DNA of 37,912 nucleotides from JBCCOW01 sp038749105 (lineage in GTDB: Bacteria > Planctomycetota > Phycisphaerae > Phycisphaerales > Phycisphaeraceae). Under the pieces are notes generated by a model. It saw nothing but the letters and a program-made list of their open reading frames with translations. It searched no databases and was not told where the DNA came from. Where the stretch lies: assembly GCA_038749105.1 (NCBI GenBank), contig JBCDIM010000035.1, positions 1 through 37,912 on the forward strand. The letters run 5' to 3'. How positions within the stretch are numbered: position 1 is the stretch's first letter; every line of letters begins with the position of its first letter. Shown piece by piece: positions 1 through 6,668 of this stretch. A program made the position numbers and the translations under genes.

Positions 1-1
1 C

Positions 2-163
2 CTGATCACCTGGATCGTCTACCTCATCGCCATCCACGCCCGCTTCGGCGTCAAGAACCGCGGCCTCACCACCGCCTGGCTCGGCGTCATCGGCTTCTTC
101 GTCATGCTCTGGTGCTACTGGGGCGTCAACCTCTTCCTCGCGGGGTTGCATTCCTACGCGTGA
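2..163 (+). CDS. ccsA: Cytochrome c assembly protein, CcsA/ResC type (C-terminal part)
   Basis: The gene enters from the left edge; only the last 53 codons are present. They encode two hydrophobic segments separated by a basic loop (ARFGVKNRG) and end in GVNLFLAGLHSYA. A final 'FGVN..LxGLHSYA' is the characteristic end of CcsA/ResC, the polytopic membrane protein that carries heme to apocytochrome c in System II biogenesis. The assignment rests on this signature alone. The stop codon is followed within 20 bases by a compound palindromic repeat, which may also act as its transcript end. Confidence 0.85.
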   Translation: MITWIVYLIAIHARFGVKNRGLTTAWLGVIGFFVMLWCYWGVNLFLAGLHSYA

Positions 164-177
164 CACTACCCCTCACC

Positions 178-244
178 GTTTAGCCTGGTCGCTTGCGACC
201 GGAGGCGTCGCGCAGCGCGTGGTGGCCGCGCGGCCACGCTAAAC
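178..244. repeat. 67-bp compound palindromic element
   Basis: The element is bounded by a perfect 7-bp terminal inverted repeat, GTTTAGC (178-184) and GCTAAAC (238-244). Inside are a hairpin GGTCGCTTGCGACC (187-200, 6-bp stem, 2-base loop) and a perfect 16-bp palindrome GTGGCCGCGCGGCCAC (222-237). It lies between the ccsA stop and the next gene and encodes nothing evident. Intergenic palindromes with TTTAGC/GCTAAA ends are, from memory, common in planctomycete genomes; the copy number here cannot be judged from one window. Confidence 0.75.
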
Positions 245-292
245 CGAACCCGTGATTCCAAATAGGCGCTACTGAGGCGTTACCATCGCAGC

Positions 293-778
293 ATGCGACC
301 GACCGATGAGTCCGTGTCCAGCGTGGTTGTGCTGCTCCGCGTAGCCGTTTCTGTAAATGCCATCGCTATTTTGAGCAGCGCCGTGGCGGTGCTGGTCTTG
401 TTCCCCCTCAACAGCCCTCTGCCCTTCGCCGCGCTGTTCTTCCATCTCATCGGTATCGCGGCGTGCGCTTTGGCGTTCTCCGGCCGGGCGGACTTCATCA
501 GCCTCGCCGCTGCCGTCCACATGCTGTTCGGGCTGGTGGTGACCTTTGCGTTGATGTTCTTCAGTGTGCTGGCATTTTTATTTGCCGGTCTGTTTGCAAA
601 CCAAGCCAACGTGCAGAGTGTGGTCTCTGTCACCTCGATGTATGCGGTATTCGCTCTCTACCAGTTCGCGATGTTTGTGGTATGCATCGTGGTGGCAATT
701 ATTGTGAACCGACAAAACCAAACCAAAGCAACGGCCCCGGTGGATGACCGGGGCCGTGTGGGGGAGCATTGGTTGTAG
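293..778 (+). CDS. Small four-span membrane protein, unknown
   Basis: A 161-residue protein with about four hydrophobic segments (roughly residues 12-38, 45-62, 68-103 and 113-137) and a short polar tail; I do not recognise a family. The ATG at 293 follows GAGG at a rather long distance. Codon choice is less GC-biased at third positions than in neighbouring genes, which could mean foreign origin or weak constraint. The last 16 codons overlap a perfect 10-bp stem hairpin that serves the opposite strand. The gene converges with the actin-like gene, whose stop is only 9 bases away. Reality of the gene is likely but not certain. Confidence 0.55.
   Translation: MRPTDESVSSVVVLLRVAVSVNAIAILSSAVAVLVLFPLNSPLPFAALFFHLIGIAACALAFSGRADFISLAAAVHMLFGLVVTFALMFFSVLAFLFAGLFANQANVQSVVSVTSMYAVFALYQFAMFVVCIVVAIIVNRQNQTKATAPVDDRGRVGEHWL
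731..757 (-). terminator. Intrinsic terminator of the actin/channel operon
   Basis: ACGGCCCCGG (731-740) and CCGGGGCCGT (748-757) form a perfect 10-bp stem with a 7-base loop. Read on the minus strand, the stem lies 30 bases past the actin-like gene's stop and is followed by a T-rich run (TGCTTTGGTTTGGTTTTG). On the plus strand the following bases are G-rich, so it should act on the minus-strand transcript. Confidence 0.75.
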
Positions 779-787
779 GGGGCGGGG

Positions 788-1882
788 CTACTTCAGCTGC
801 TGCCAGTACTCGCGGGGCATGTCCATGGCGAGTTGCAGGGCGCCGTTGGCGCCGGCGAACATGGGCTCTTCGACGACGGTGACAGCGCCGCCGCCGACGC
901 GTTCGAGGCCGTCTTCAACCGCCTTGTTGAGGCCGCGGAGGAGGCCGCCGCCGCCCGACAAGATCACGTTGTTGCGGATCTTCTCCTGGAACTCGGGGTC
1001 GAAGCTGGCGACCAGCTTGTGGATCGAATCGAGGATCGGCTTGACCAGGATCATGGCCGAGTCGTGGAGCTGCTTGGTGATGTCGTGCGGTTCGGGCTTG
1101 CCGTTGACCGGGATCATCACCTCGACCTTGTCGCGGGTGTCGCTGACGAAGCTGAACTTCTCCTTGAACTGCTTGCACATGTTCACGGTGATCTGGGCGT
1201 CGGGGTACTCGGCCTGGATCAGCTCGTGGAGCTTCTTGTCGACGGCGTCGCCGGCGATGTCGAGGGAGATCTGGTCTTCGGCCGAGGGCACGGTGCCGTG
1301 CATGCGGCAGAGGTCGGTGGTGCCGGCCCCGATGTCGACGACGAGCACGTCGCTGATGCGTTCGAGGGCGTAGGCGACGCAGAACGGCTCGGAGACGATC
1401 ATGACCGAGTCGAGGATGCCCTGGGTGGCCTCGATGATGGCCTGCTTGTTCTCGGTGGAGGCTTCAGAGGGGACGCCGACGACGCCGTAGAGCACGTCGT
1501 CGCGGCCGGGCTCAACGAGGTTGACCAGGTGGGCGAGCAGGTCTCGGACGGCCTCCATGTTCTTCTTGCCGACCTCACCCTCGGTCTGGATGACGCCGTT
1601 GGCGAGGGGGCGGTAGAGGTCGACGGAGAGCTTGTTGTCGAGGGCGTGCTTGCCGTAGACGAGGTCGGCCTTGAGGTGCTTGCGGGAGATGGGGTCCTTG
1701 GCGTAGCCGACGTAGGACTCGATGGTCTTGCGGGCGCCGGTGAGCGAGGAGATGGAGGTGCGGGAGGTGCCGAGGTCGATGCCCAGGAGCAGGGCGTTCT
1801 CGGTGGCGCCGGTGTCGGCCTCGTCTCCGGAGAGGATGGGCTTGCCGGCGTTGGGGTCGGTGGCGGATGGGGCTGCGGTCAT
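788..1882 (-). CDS. MamK-like bacterial actin
   Basis: A 364-residue actin-fold ATPase. A polar leader of about 30 residues precedes the phosphate-1 loop LGIDLGTSRTSI (33-44). The phosphate-2 loop VVDIGAGTTDL is at 181-191 and the adenosine loop ILSGGGG at 307-313. The stretch GTVPSAEDQISL (196-207) matches the region of MamK containing its catalytic glutamate, and the ending REYWQQL also parallels the MamK C-terminus; both differ from MreB. MamK forms the filament that organises magnetosome chains, but no magnetosome gene is seen here. It is the last gene of the minus-strand set 788-5119, with AGAGGA upstream of the ATG. The filament family is well supported; the cellular role is unknown. 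Confidence 0.85.
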   Translation of the reverse strand: MTAAPSATDPNAGKPILSGDEADTGATENALLLGIDLGTSRTSISSLTGARKTIESYVGYAKDPISRKHLKADLVYGKHALDNKLSVDLYRPLANGVIQTEGEVGKKNMEAVRDLLAHLVNLVEPGRDDVLYGVVGVPSEASTENKQAIIEATQGILDSVMIVSEPFCVAYALERISDVLVVDIGAGTTDLCRMHGTVPSAEDQISLDIAGDAVDKKLHELIQAEYPDAQITVNMCKQFKEKFSFVSDTRDKVEVMIPVNGKPEPHDITKQLHDSAMILVKPILDSIHKLVASFDPEFQEKIRNNVILSGGGGLLRGLNKAVEDGLERVGGGAVTVVEEPMFAGANGALQLAMDMPREYWQQLK

Positions 1883-1945
1883 GGGGAGGTTTCCTCTGAT
1901 CGTGTAGGGGTAAAGCGTGTAGGGGTTAAAGGGGTATCGGCCGGA

Positions 1946-2659
1946 TCAGCCGGCGGTTTCGGCGGGGGTGGGTATGGAGGCGGGTGGGGTGGACTTGCCG
2001 TCGATCTGGTCGCGGAGGTCTTTGTTGGTCTGGAAGATCTCGAGGAGGACCTGGTTCTGCTCCTCGGAGCGTTTGCGTTGGTCGTAGCGGTAGTTCCCGC
2101 CGCCGCCCCCACCGCCGCCGGCCACGAGTCGGTTAACCGCCATCTCGATGCGGCGGGTCACCTTCATCAGCCGGGCGATCTGCTCTTCCATGGCGACCAT
2201 AGAGGCGGGCTGTTCGGAGGTGAGGTTCTGGTTGTCCCCGAACATCTTGTCGAGGGCTTCGGCGACCTTGTCGAGGGTTTCCTGCTGGCCGTCGTTGCCC
2301 CCGTTCTTGCCGGCGGCGCTGATGGCGTTGCCGACGACGGTCTTGACGCGGTCCCGGATTTTGTCGCGGTCGACGACCCGGACTTTTTGCCCGCGGAACT
2401 TCTGGGCGAGCTTGTCGACGGAGACATCGGTTGCCGAGAGGTCGAAGGCCGAGTCGATGGCCTCGGTGAACTCGTCGCGGGGGGCGTCGGAGAGCGGGCC
2501 ACCAGGAGGTCCGCCGGGGACAGGGTCGGGGCGGAGGGACGAGGTGACGATGCCGTTGTCGGCGAGGACGGCGAAGGCGGTGTCGGTCTCGGGCGCAGTG
2601 ACATGGCCCTCGACGGGCTTGCCGGTGTCGCGGATTAGGCCTGAGACGCGGTAGCGCAC
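1946..2659 (-). CDS. GspF-N-like domain and coiled-coil protein
   Basis: A soluble protein of 237 residues if it starts at the GTG at 2659. The first ~45 residues (RYRVSGLIRDTGKPVEGHV, then A..VLADNGI) resemble the N-terminal domain of the type II secretion platform protein GspF, without its membrane helices. A Pro/Gly linker, a helical middle region (about 65-150), a coiled-coil segment (EEQIARLMKVTRRIEMAVNR), an eight-glycine run and a second charged helix follow. No Shine-Dalgarno sequence is visible; an upstream TTG at 2725 would add 22 unlikely residues. It lies 63 bases upstream of the actin gene. A cytosolic adaptor between the membrane proteins and the filament is a guess from position only. 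Confidence 0.65.
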   Translation of the reverse strand: MRYRVSGLIRDTGKPVEGHVTAPETDTAFAVLADNGIVTSSLRPDPVPGGPPGGPLSDAPRDEFTEAIDSAFDLSATDVSVDKLAQKFRGQKVRVVDRDKIRDRVKTVVGNAISAAGKNGGNDGQQETLDKVAEALDKMFGDNQNLTSEQPASMVAMEEQIARLMKVTRRIEMAVNRLVAGGGGGGGGNYRYDQRKRSEEQNQVLLEIFQTNKDLRDQIDGKSTPPASIPTPAETAG

Positions 2660-2832
2660 GGGGGGAGTGGATCCGAGGGGGGATGAACGCCAGCACGGCC
2701 GGCCGTAGAAAGGTCGGCTGAGCAAAGTACCCCAGTTTAACGTCTGTGGGTGGGATTCTGCGGTTGTGGGGTGCGGTTACCGGGCGTTGCGGTCTGGGCC
2801 GGTTGTGGGGGATGTTGCAGCGGTGAGGCCGG

Positions 2833-3933
2833 CTACAGAGCGGGTGGAGCGGGTGCGGGGGCGGGCTGGATGAAGCCGGCAGGCCGGAGGACGTCGGTGC
2901 GGAGCCAGGCAGGGGGTTGATTATCGCCTTGTGGCGGGGGGTCGTACTCGAGGACAAGCCCGCCGGAGATGGAAAGCAGAGCTAGGCGGAACTGTTCGAC
3001 GCTGTAGGTCTGGTCGGCGATGGCTACCCGGCGGTAGCGGGGCTCGGCGGCGGCATCAGGGTGCGGCTGAACGGAGAAGCGGAGGGCGGGCTGGCCGGGG
3101 GCAGTGCCGCGGGGGGCGGGTTGCTGGTCGTCCCAAAGCCGGTTGAAGGCGGCGCCGGCCCGGGCGAGTCGAAAGAGCTCCTGGAGCTGATCCGGGTCGG
3201 TCCACTTGGGGGTGTAGTCGGGGTGGACCGCGCCGCTGACGACCATGGTGAGATCGGTGCGGTAGGCCTCGCCGAAGTCGACGAGGGAGCCGTCGGCGAG
3301 CCGGCCCTGGGAAATGGCGTTGCGGAAGGCGCGGTACTGGGCGGGCGTGAGGCCTGGGGTGGTGGAGGCGAGCTCGAGGAACTCGGCGCGGAGGTCGCTG
3401 AAGTATTGGGACTGTTCGATCTCGGAGAGGCCGGCGGGGGCCTGGGAACGGGCGAGGATGTCGCGCGGGACGGGGTGGACGAGGACGGTGGCGTCGGGGC
3501 CGACGCCGGACCACTGGTGGGCGACGACCCAGCGTGGCGGGTCGCGGCGGTCGGTGAAGCGGTTGACGCCCATAAGGCGCTGCATGCGGGTGCGCTGCTG
3601 ATCGATGCGGAGCCGGAGCTGATCGAGCTCGGTGGAGCGGGCGCTGGCGTCGCGGCGGAGGCGGGCGAGCTGGTCGGCCTGCTCGCGGAGCGTGTCGGCT
3701 TGTTGCAGGGCCTGGGCCTCGCGGTTGGCGATGCCCCGCTCGATCGTGGCGAGCTCGGCGCGACGCTCGGCGACCTCGGCCTCATCCACGGCCACCGCCT
3801 CGGCCTTCTCACCGAGGTTCAACGCCATCGCCATGACCACCACCAGGAACAGCACGAGCGTGCAGAACACCAGGTCGCTGAAGGACTCGAAGGTGTTGAA
3901 GGTCGAGCGTCGTCGGATCAGGCGGATCGCCAT
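2833..3933 (-). CDS. MotB/ExbD-like single-span protein with coiled coil
   Basis: A 366-residue protein. After a basic N-terminus (MAIRLIRRRS) comes one membrane helix with an acidic residue at its cytoplasmic edge (ESFSD20LVFCTLVLFLVVV), the pattern of MotB, TolR and ExbD, in which this aspartate carries the translocated proton. A long charged coiled coil follows (about 44-120), then a globular region with no family I recognise and a Pro/Ala-rich end. I see no OmpA-type peptidoglycan-binding domain. The ATG at 3933 is preceded by GGAGG at good spacing; the longer frame would translate the repeat array upstream. It follows the MotA/ExbB-like gene after 220 bases. Confidence 0.7.
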   Translation of the reverse strand: MAIRLIRRRSTFNTFESFSDLVFCTLVLFLVVVMAMALNLGEKAEAVAVDEAEVAERRAELATIERGIANREAQALQQADTLREQADQLARLRRDASARSTELDQLRLRIDQQRTRMQRLMGVNRFTDRRDPPRWVVAHQWSGVGPDATVLVHPVPRDILARSQAPAGLSEIEQSQYFSDLRAEFLELASTTPGLTPAQYRAFRNAISQGRLADGSLVDFGEAYRTDLTMVVSGAVHPDYTPKWTDPDQLQELFRLARAGAAFNRLWDDQQPAPRGTAPGQPALRFSVQPHPDAAAEPRYRRVAIADQTYSVEQFRLALLSISGGLVLEYDPPPQGDNQPPAWLRTDVLRPAGFIQPAPAPAPPAL

Positions 3934-3965
3934 GGGTGGGCCTCCGTCTGCTTGGGTGTTTTTGA

Positions 3966-3997
3966 ACGCCAAGACGCCAAGACGCCAAGACGCCAAG
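3966..3997. repeat. 8-bp tandem array, ACGCCAAG x4
   Basis: Four perfect head-to-tail copies of ACGCCAAG lie in the 220-base gap between the two channel-subunit genes. An opposing array of the same unit lies about 105 bases to the right. The rest of the gap holds no gene that I can support. Confidence 0.9.
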
Positions 3998-4103
3998 AGG
4001 GGAACCAGGCCAGACCAAAGCCGGACCACCCGACTGCCTGCCCCTGTACGGGAACAGAGGCAGCTCTTTGCCTAAAGAGACCTCTCGGTGTGGTGCTTAA
4101 CGT

Positions 4104-4127
4104 CTTGGCGTCTGGGCATCTGGGCGT
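4104..4127. repeat. 8-bp degenerate array opposing the 3966 array
   Basis: Three units, CTTGGCGT, CTGGGCAT and CTGGGCGT, are the degenerate reverse complement of ACGCCAAG. With the array at 3966-3997 they could fold the operon transcript into a long-range hairpin between the first and second genes. Confidence 0.75.
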
Positions 4128-4153
4128 TGAAAGCATGGCTCGGCCGACCTCCG

Positions 4154-5119
4154 TCAATCCGTGATCGTTCTGCCTTCGGCGAGGGCGGTGTCGCGTTGGT
4201 GCTTCTGGTGTTCTTCGTTGATGCGGGCGGCGCGGCGGAGGATGGGAAGGATATAGACCTCGGTGAGCTCGGCGATGCGGGAGACGATGTGGTCGATCGC
4301 GGTGTCGACGAGCGAGGCGAGCAGGCGGAGGCAGACGCCGCCGAGGATCGCGCCCATGAGGGTGGTGTAGAAGGCGATGCCCATGCCGTTGAGGGTTTGA
4401 CGCATGCCCTCGAGGATGCCGTCACCCTCACCCGATGCTGCCGTGGCGTCGGTGGCTTGCGCCGCGGCGTCGAAGACCTGGCCGAGCCCGCCGGCGGACG
4501 CGATGAGCCCGATGATCGTGCCGACGAGCCCGAGCGTGACCAGGACGCCCGAAGCGAACTCGACCACGCGGGTGCGGGAGAGCAGGCGGGTCTGCATCAG
4601 GGTGACGAGGTTGTCCTGCGAGATGTTGATGTCCCGGCGGAAGACCTCGTAGAGGTTAGCGATGTGGTCGCGGAAGAGTGACGGCTCCGAGTCCTTGAGG
4701 AACGCGGCGATGTTGTTCGTGTCCTGGAGCTGGCGGACCTGGGCCTCCGCGAGGGCGACCTGGCGGGCGATGAACCGCATGTCGAGGAAGTTCTTGGCGA
4801 CGGCGGCGAGGAAAAGCACGCCGATGACGGCGGAGATGTGGGAGGTGTCAGCGGCGAGGGCTTGGCCGAGCAGGGGCCCGGCGAGGATGGCGACGCCTAG
4901 GGCCATGGCACCGGCGTAGATGGACCATTCCAGGAGGGGGCGTCGGGTGCCGAGGGCGTTGAGGTCGGTGCGGTGGGCGCCGAAAGGGCCAGACGCGGAG
5001 GGGGTCGGCGTCGGCGTGACGGCGGCCGGCGGATCGATGGGCGCGGGTTCGCCGTCCAGGGGTTCTGACATCACGGCCCCAGGGGGCATGGCCGAGGAGG
5101 TTTCGGTCGGGTCCGGCAT
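4154..5119 (-). CDS. MotA/TolQ/ExbB-family channel protein
   Basis: A 321-residue protein: a Pro/Ala-rich cytoplasmic leader (1-60), then four predicted membrane helices at about 66-88, 96-114, 186-208 and 246-268. The third and fourth helices, with VLVTLGLVGTIIGL and then MRQTLNGMGIAFYTTLMGA, carry the signature of the MotA/TolQ/ExbB proton channel family. A cytoplasmic domain separates helices two and three, and a charged helical tail ends the protein. It is the first gene of the four-gene set; the next encodes the expected partner subunit. The start is uncertain: ATG 5119 is used, but no clear Shine-Dalgarno precedes it and internal ATGs at 5089 and 5071 are possible. Confidence 0.8.
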   Translation of the reverse strand: MPDPTETSSAMPPGAVMSEPLDGEPAPIDPPAAVTPTPTPSASGPFGAHRTDLNALGTRRPLLEWSIYAGAMALGVAILAGPLLGQALAADTSHISAVIGVLFLAAVAKNFLDMRFIARQVALAEAQVRQLQDTNNIAAFLKDSEPSLFRDHIANLYEVFRRDINISQDNLVTLMQTRLLSRTRVVEFASGVLVTLGLVGTIIGLIASAGGLGQVFDAAAQATDATAASGEGDGILEGMRQTLNGMGIAFYTTLMGAILGGVCLRLLASLVDTAIDHIVSRIAELTEVYILPILRRAARINEEHQKHQRDTALAEGRTITD

Positions 5120-5141
5120 GGCGGCGAGTATAGTCGGCGCG

Positions 5142-5552
5142 ATGAACCAGCCCGTCCCACCCAGCCCCGATCCCGACGCCGGCCTCACGGTGTATGAGGC
5201 GATCGGTGAAGATGGTTTCGCCAGGCTGACCGCGGCGTTCTACCGACGGGTCCGGGCCGACGACCTGCTCGCCCCGATGTATCCGGACGACGACTGGGAC
5301 GGCGCGGAGCAGCGGCTGCGCGACTTCCTGGTGTTCCGGTTCGGCGGGCCGCCGCGGTACATCGAGCAGCGCGGCCACCCCCGGCTCCGCATGCGTCACC
5401 TGCCGTTCCCGATCGACCGGGCGGCACGCGACCGCTGGATGCTGCTGATGACCAAAGCGATGCGGGACGCGGTGCTGCCGCAGGAAGTCAGCGTCGTGCT
5501 GGGCCGGTTCTTCGACGGCACGGCGACGTTCATGATGAACCGTGAGGACTGA
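5142..5552 (+). CDS. Truncated hemoglobin, group II (TrHbO-like)
   Basis: A 136-residue globin. Recognisable blocks are the helix-B/E region (FYRRVRADDLLAPMYP), DFLVFRFGGPPRYIEQRG and RGHPRLRMRHLPFPI, in which H86 fits the heme-ligating proximal histidine. Length and motifs match group II truncated hemoglobins, usually linked to oxygen or NO chemistry. It diverges from the channel-protein gene with only 22 bases between the start codons, so the two promoters must overlap each other or the coding regions. It converges with the response regulator gene, with 18 bases between the stops. Confidence 0.9.
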   Translation: MNQPVPPSPDPDAGLTVYEAIGEDGFARLTAAFYRRVRADDLLAPMYPDDDWDGAEQRLRDFLVFRFGGPPRYIEQRGHPRLRMRHLPFPIDRAARDRWMLLMTKAMRDAVLPQEVSVVLGRFFDGTATFMMNRED

Positions 5553-5570
5553 GTGCCAGGACGCCCTGAG

Positions 5571-6185
5571 TCAGGCGACGTTGCCCGTGAGCTGCACCAC
5601 ATGCTTGCACAGCGACGGGTTCACGCCCAGCTCGCTATCGGGGTCTGCCGCGGCGACGGCCGACTCGATCTGCTCCTGCATCGCTGAACGCACCGCGGCC
5701 GGGTCATCGCCCACGACGCGCTTGTTCCACGCCGGGCAGTACGCGTAGTGCTTGCCCTCCGATTCCCACTCGACAAAGGCGATCTGCACCAGCTCACGCT
5801 GCACGGTCTTGAACGTCGGTGTCTCGATATGCCCGACCAGGTGCTCGCGCAGCTCGAGCATGTTCATCGGCTTCGCGAAGCACTCGTTCACCCCCGCCCG
5901 CATCGCCTCGTACTCCAGCTCGTTGTTCACCGACGAGCAATACAGCACGAGCGGCACGTCGGCGTAACGCTCGTCGGCTCGCAGCTCGCGTGCCAGCTCC
6001 AGCCCGTCGCCGTCCGGCAGCTCGTAGTCCAACACCACCAGGCTGTACACCGTCTCCGCCACCAACGCCCGCGCCCCTGCCAGGTCTTCCACACCCGTGA
6101 ACTCGGCCACGGGTTCGATCACCCGCTCGAGCAGCTTCTGCGCGACCTTCGAGTCTTCGACGTAGAGCAGGCGGATCGGATCCAT
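5571..6185 (-). CDS. Response regulator with atypical C-terminal domain
   Basis: A 204-residue protein. Residues 1-120 form a receiver domain: acidic pocket E10/D11, phosphoacceptor D53 in VVLDYELPDGDG, S84/S85 and K105 in CFAKPMN. The last ~75 residues are not a familiar DNA-binding or enzyme output. Their pattern (an EWESEGKHYAYCPAW strand pair, then VVGDDPAAVRSAMQEQIESA) loosely resembles the HicB-like antitoxin fold, a weak inference. No histidine kinase is adjacent, so it may be an orphan regulator. The ATG at 6185 is the natural start because it places the receiver domain at the N-terminus. Confidence 0.85.
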   Translation of the reverse strand: MDPIRLLYVEDSKVAQKLLERVIEPVAEFTGVEDLAGARALVAETVYSLVVLDYELPDGDGLELARELRADERYADVPLVLYCSSVNNELEYEAMRAGVNECFAKPMNMLELREHLVGHIETPTFKTVQRELVQIAFVEWESEGKHYAYCPAWNKRVVGDDPAAVRSAMQEQIESAVAAADPDSELGVNPSLCKHVVQLTGNVA

Positions 6186-6287
6186 AGCGATAGTCAGATG
6201 CGCCTAGGACGCTTGCTGAAGCTATCGGCCGTTCAACCGCAGCCCATGAGCCACCCTGCCCACCCCACCCCACCCGGCCCGGCCAGG

Positions 6288-6569
6288 CTAAGCGTCCGCC
6301 ATGGCCTGGAACGCCCGCCGCAGCCCTTCCATCGTGATCAAGGGCTTAGCCTTTACCCCGTCCCGGAACGCGACCAGGTCCGACCGCCGGACCATCCGGA
6401 ACGCCCGCCCGTCCCCCGACCGGAACGTGCTCACCCTCAGCCGACCCGACTTGATCGCCGACGCCACCAGCATCGGCGGCATCCCCAGCAGCTTCGGCAC
6501 CCGCTCCAGCTCCAACGCATCGCCCAGGCTCGCCCGCCACTGCCCGTACGTCATCCGCTGTGAAGCCAT
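6288..6569 (-). CDS. Small helix-turn-helix-like protein
   Basis: A 93-residue basic protein. The central part (LERVPKLLGMPPMLVASAIKSGRL, then FRMVRRSDLVAFRDG) resembles the winged helix-turn-helix of excisionase/MerR-type proteins, where a helix pair is followed by a strand turn and a second short helix. No metal or cofactor domain is attached, so it would act, if at all, as a small DNA-binding protein. It starts 99 bases from the divergent flippase gene. No integrase is nearby, which argues against an excisionase role. Confidence 0.6.
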   Translation of the reverse strand: MASQRMTYGQWRASLGDALELERVPKLLGMPPMLVASAIKSGRLRVSTFRSGDGRAFRMVRRSDLVAFRDGVKAKPLITMEGLRRAFQAMADA

Positions 6570-6668
6570 ACCCGTTGCATCGGCCCGGCAGACCCCGAAG
6601 CCGCCGTGTCACATCTTCTCTCGCGGTGTTATCAGACGTCCGTGCCGCCACGCGTTTACCCTTCGCCC

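Noticed and set aside
833..2638. A 601-codon open frame on the plus strand
   Set aside because: It is antisense to the actin and GspF-like genes. Its translation is Asp/Glu/Gly/Val-rich, as expected from the complement of high-GC coding DNA.
3966..4127. CRISPR-like array
   Set aside because: The repeats are 8-bp tandem units without spacers, and no cas gene is present.
788..5119. Zorya-type defence system (MotA/MotB-like pair)
   Set aside because: There is no ZorC, ZorD or ZorE helicase/nuclease gene, and the MotB-like protein has no OmpA-type domain.
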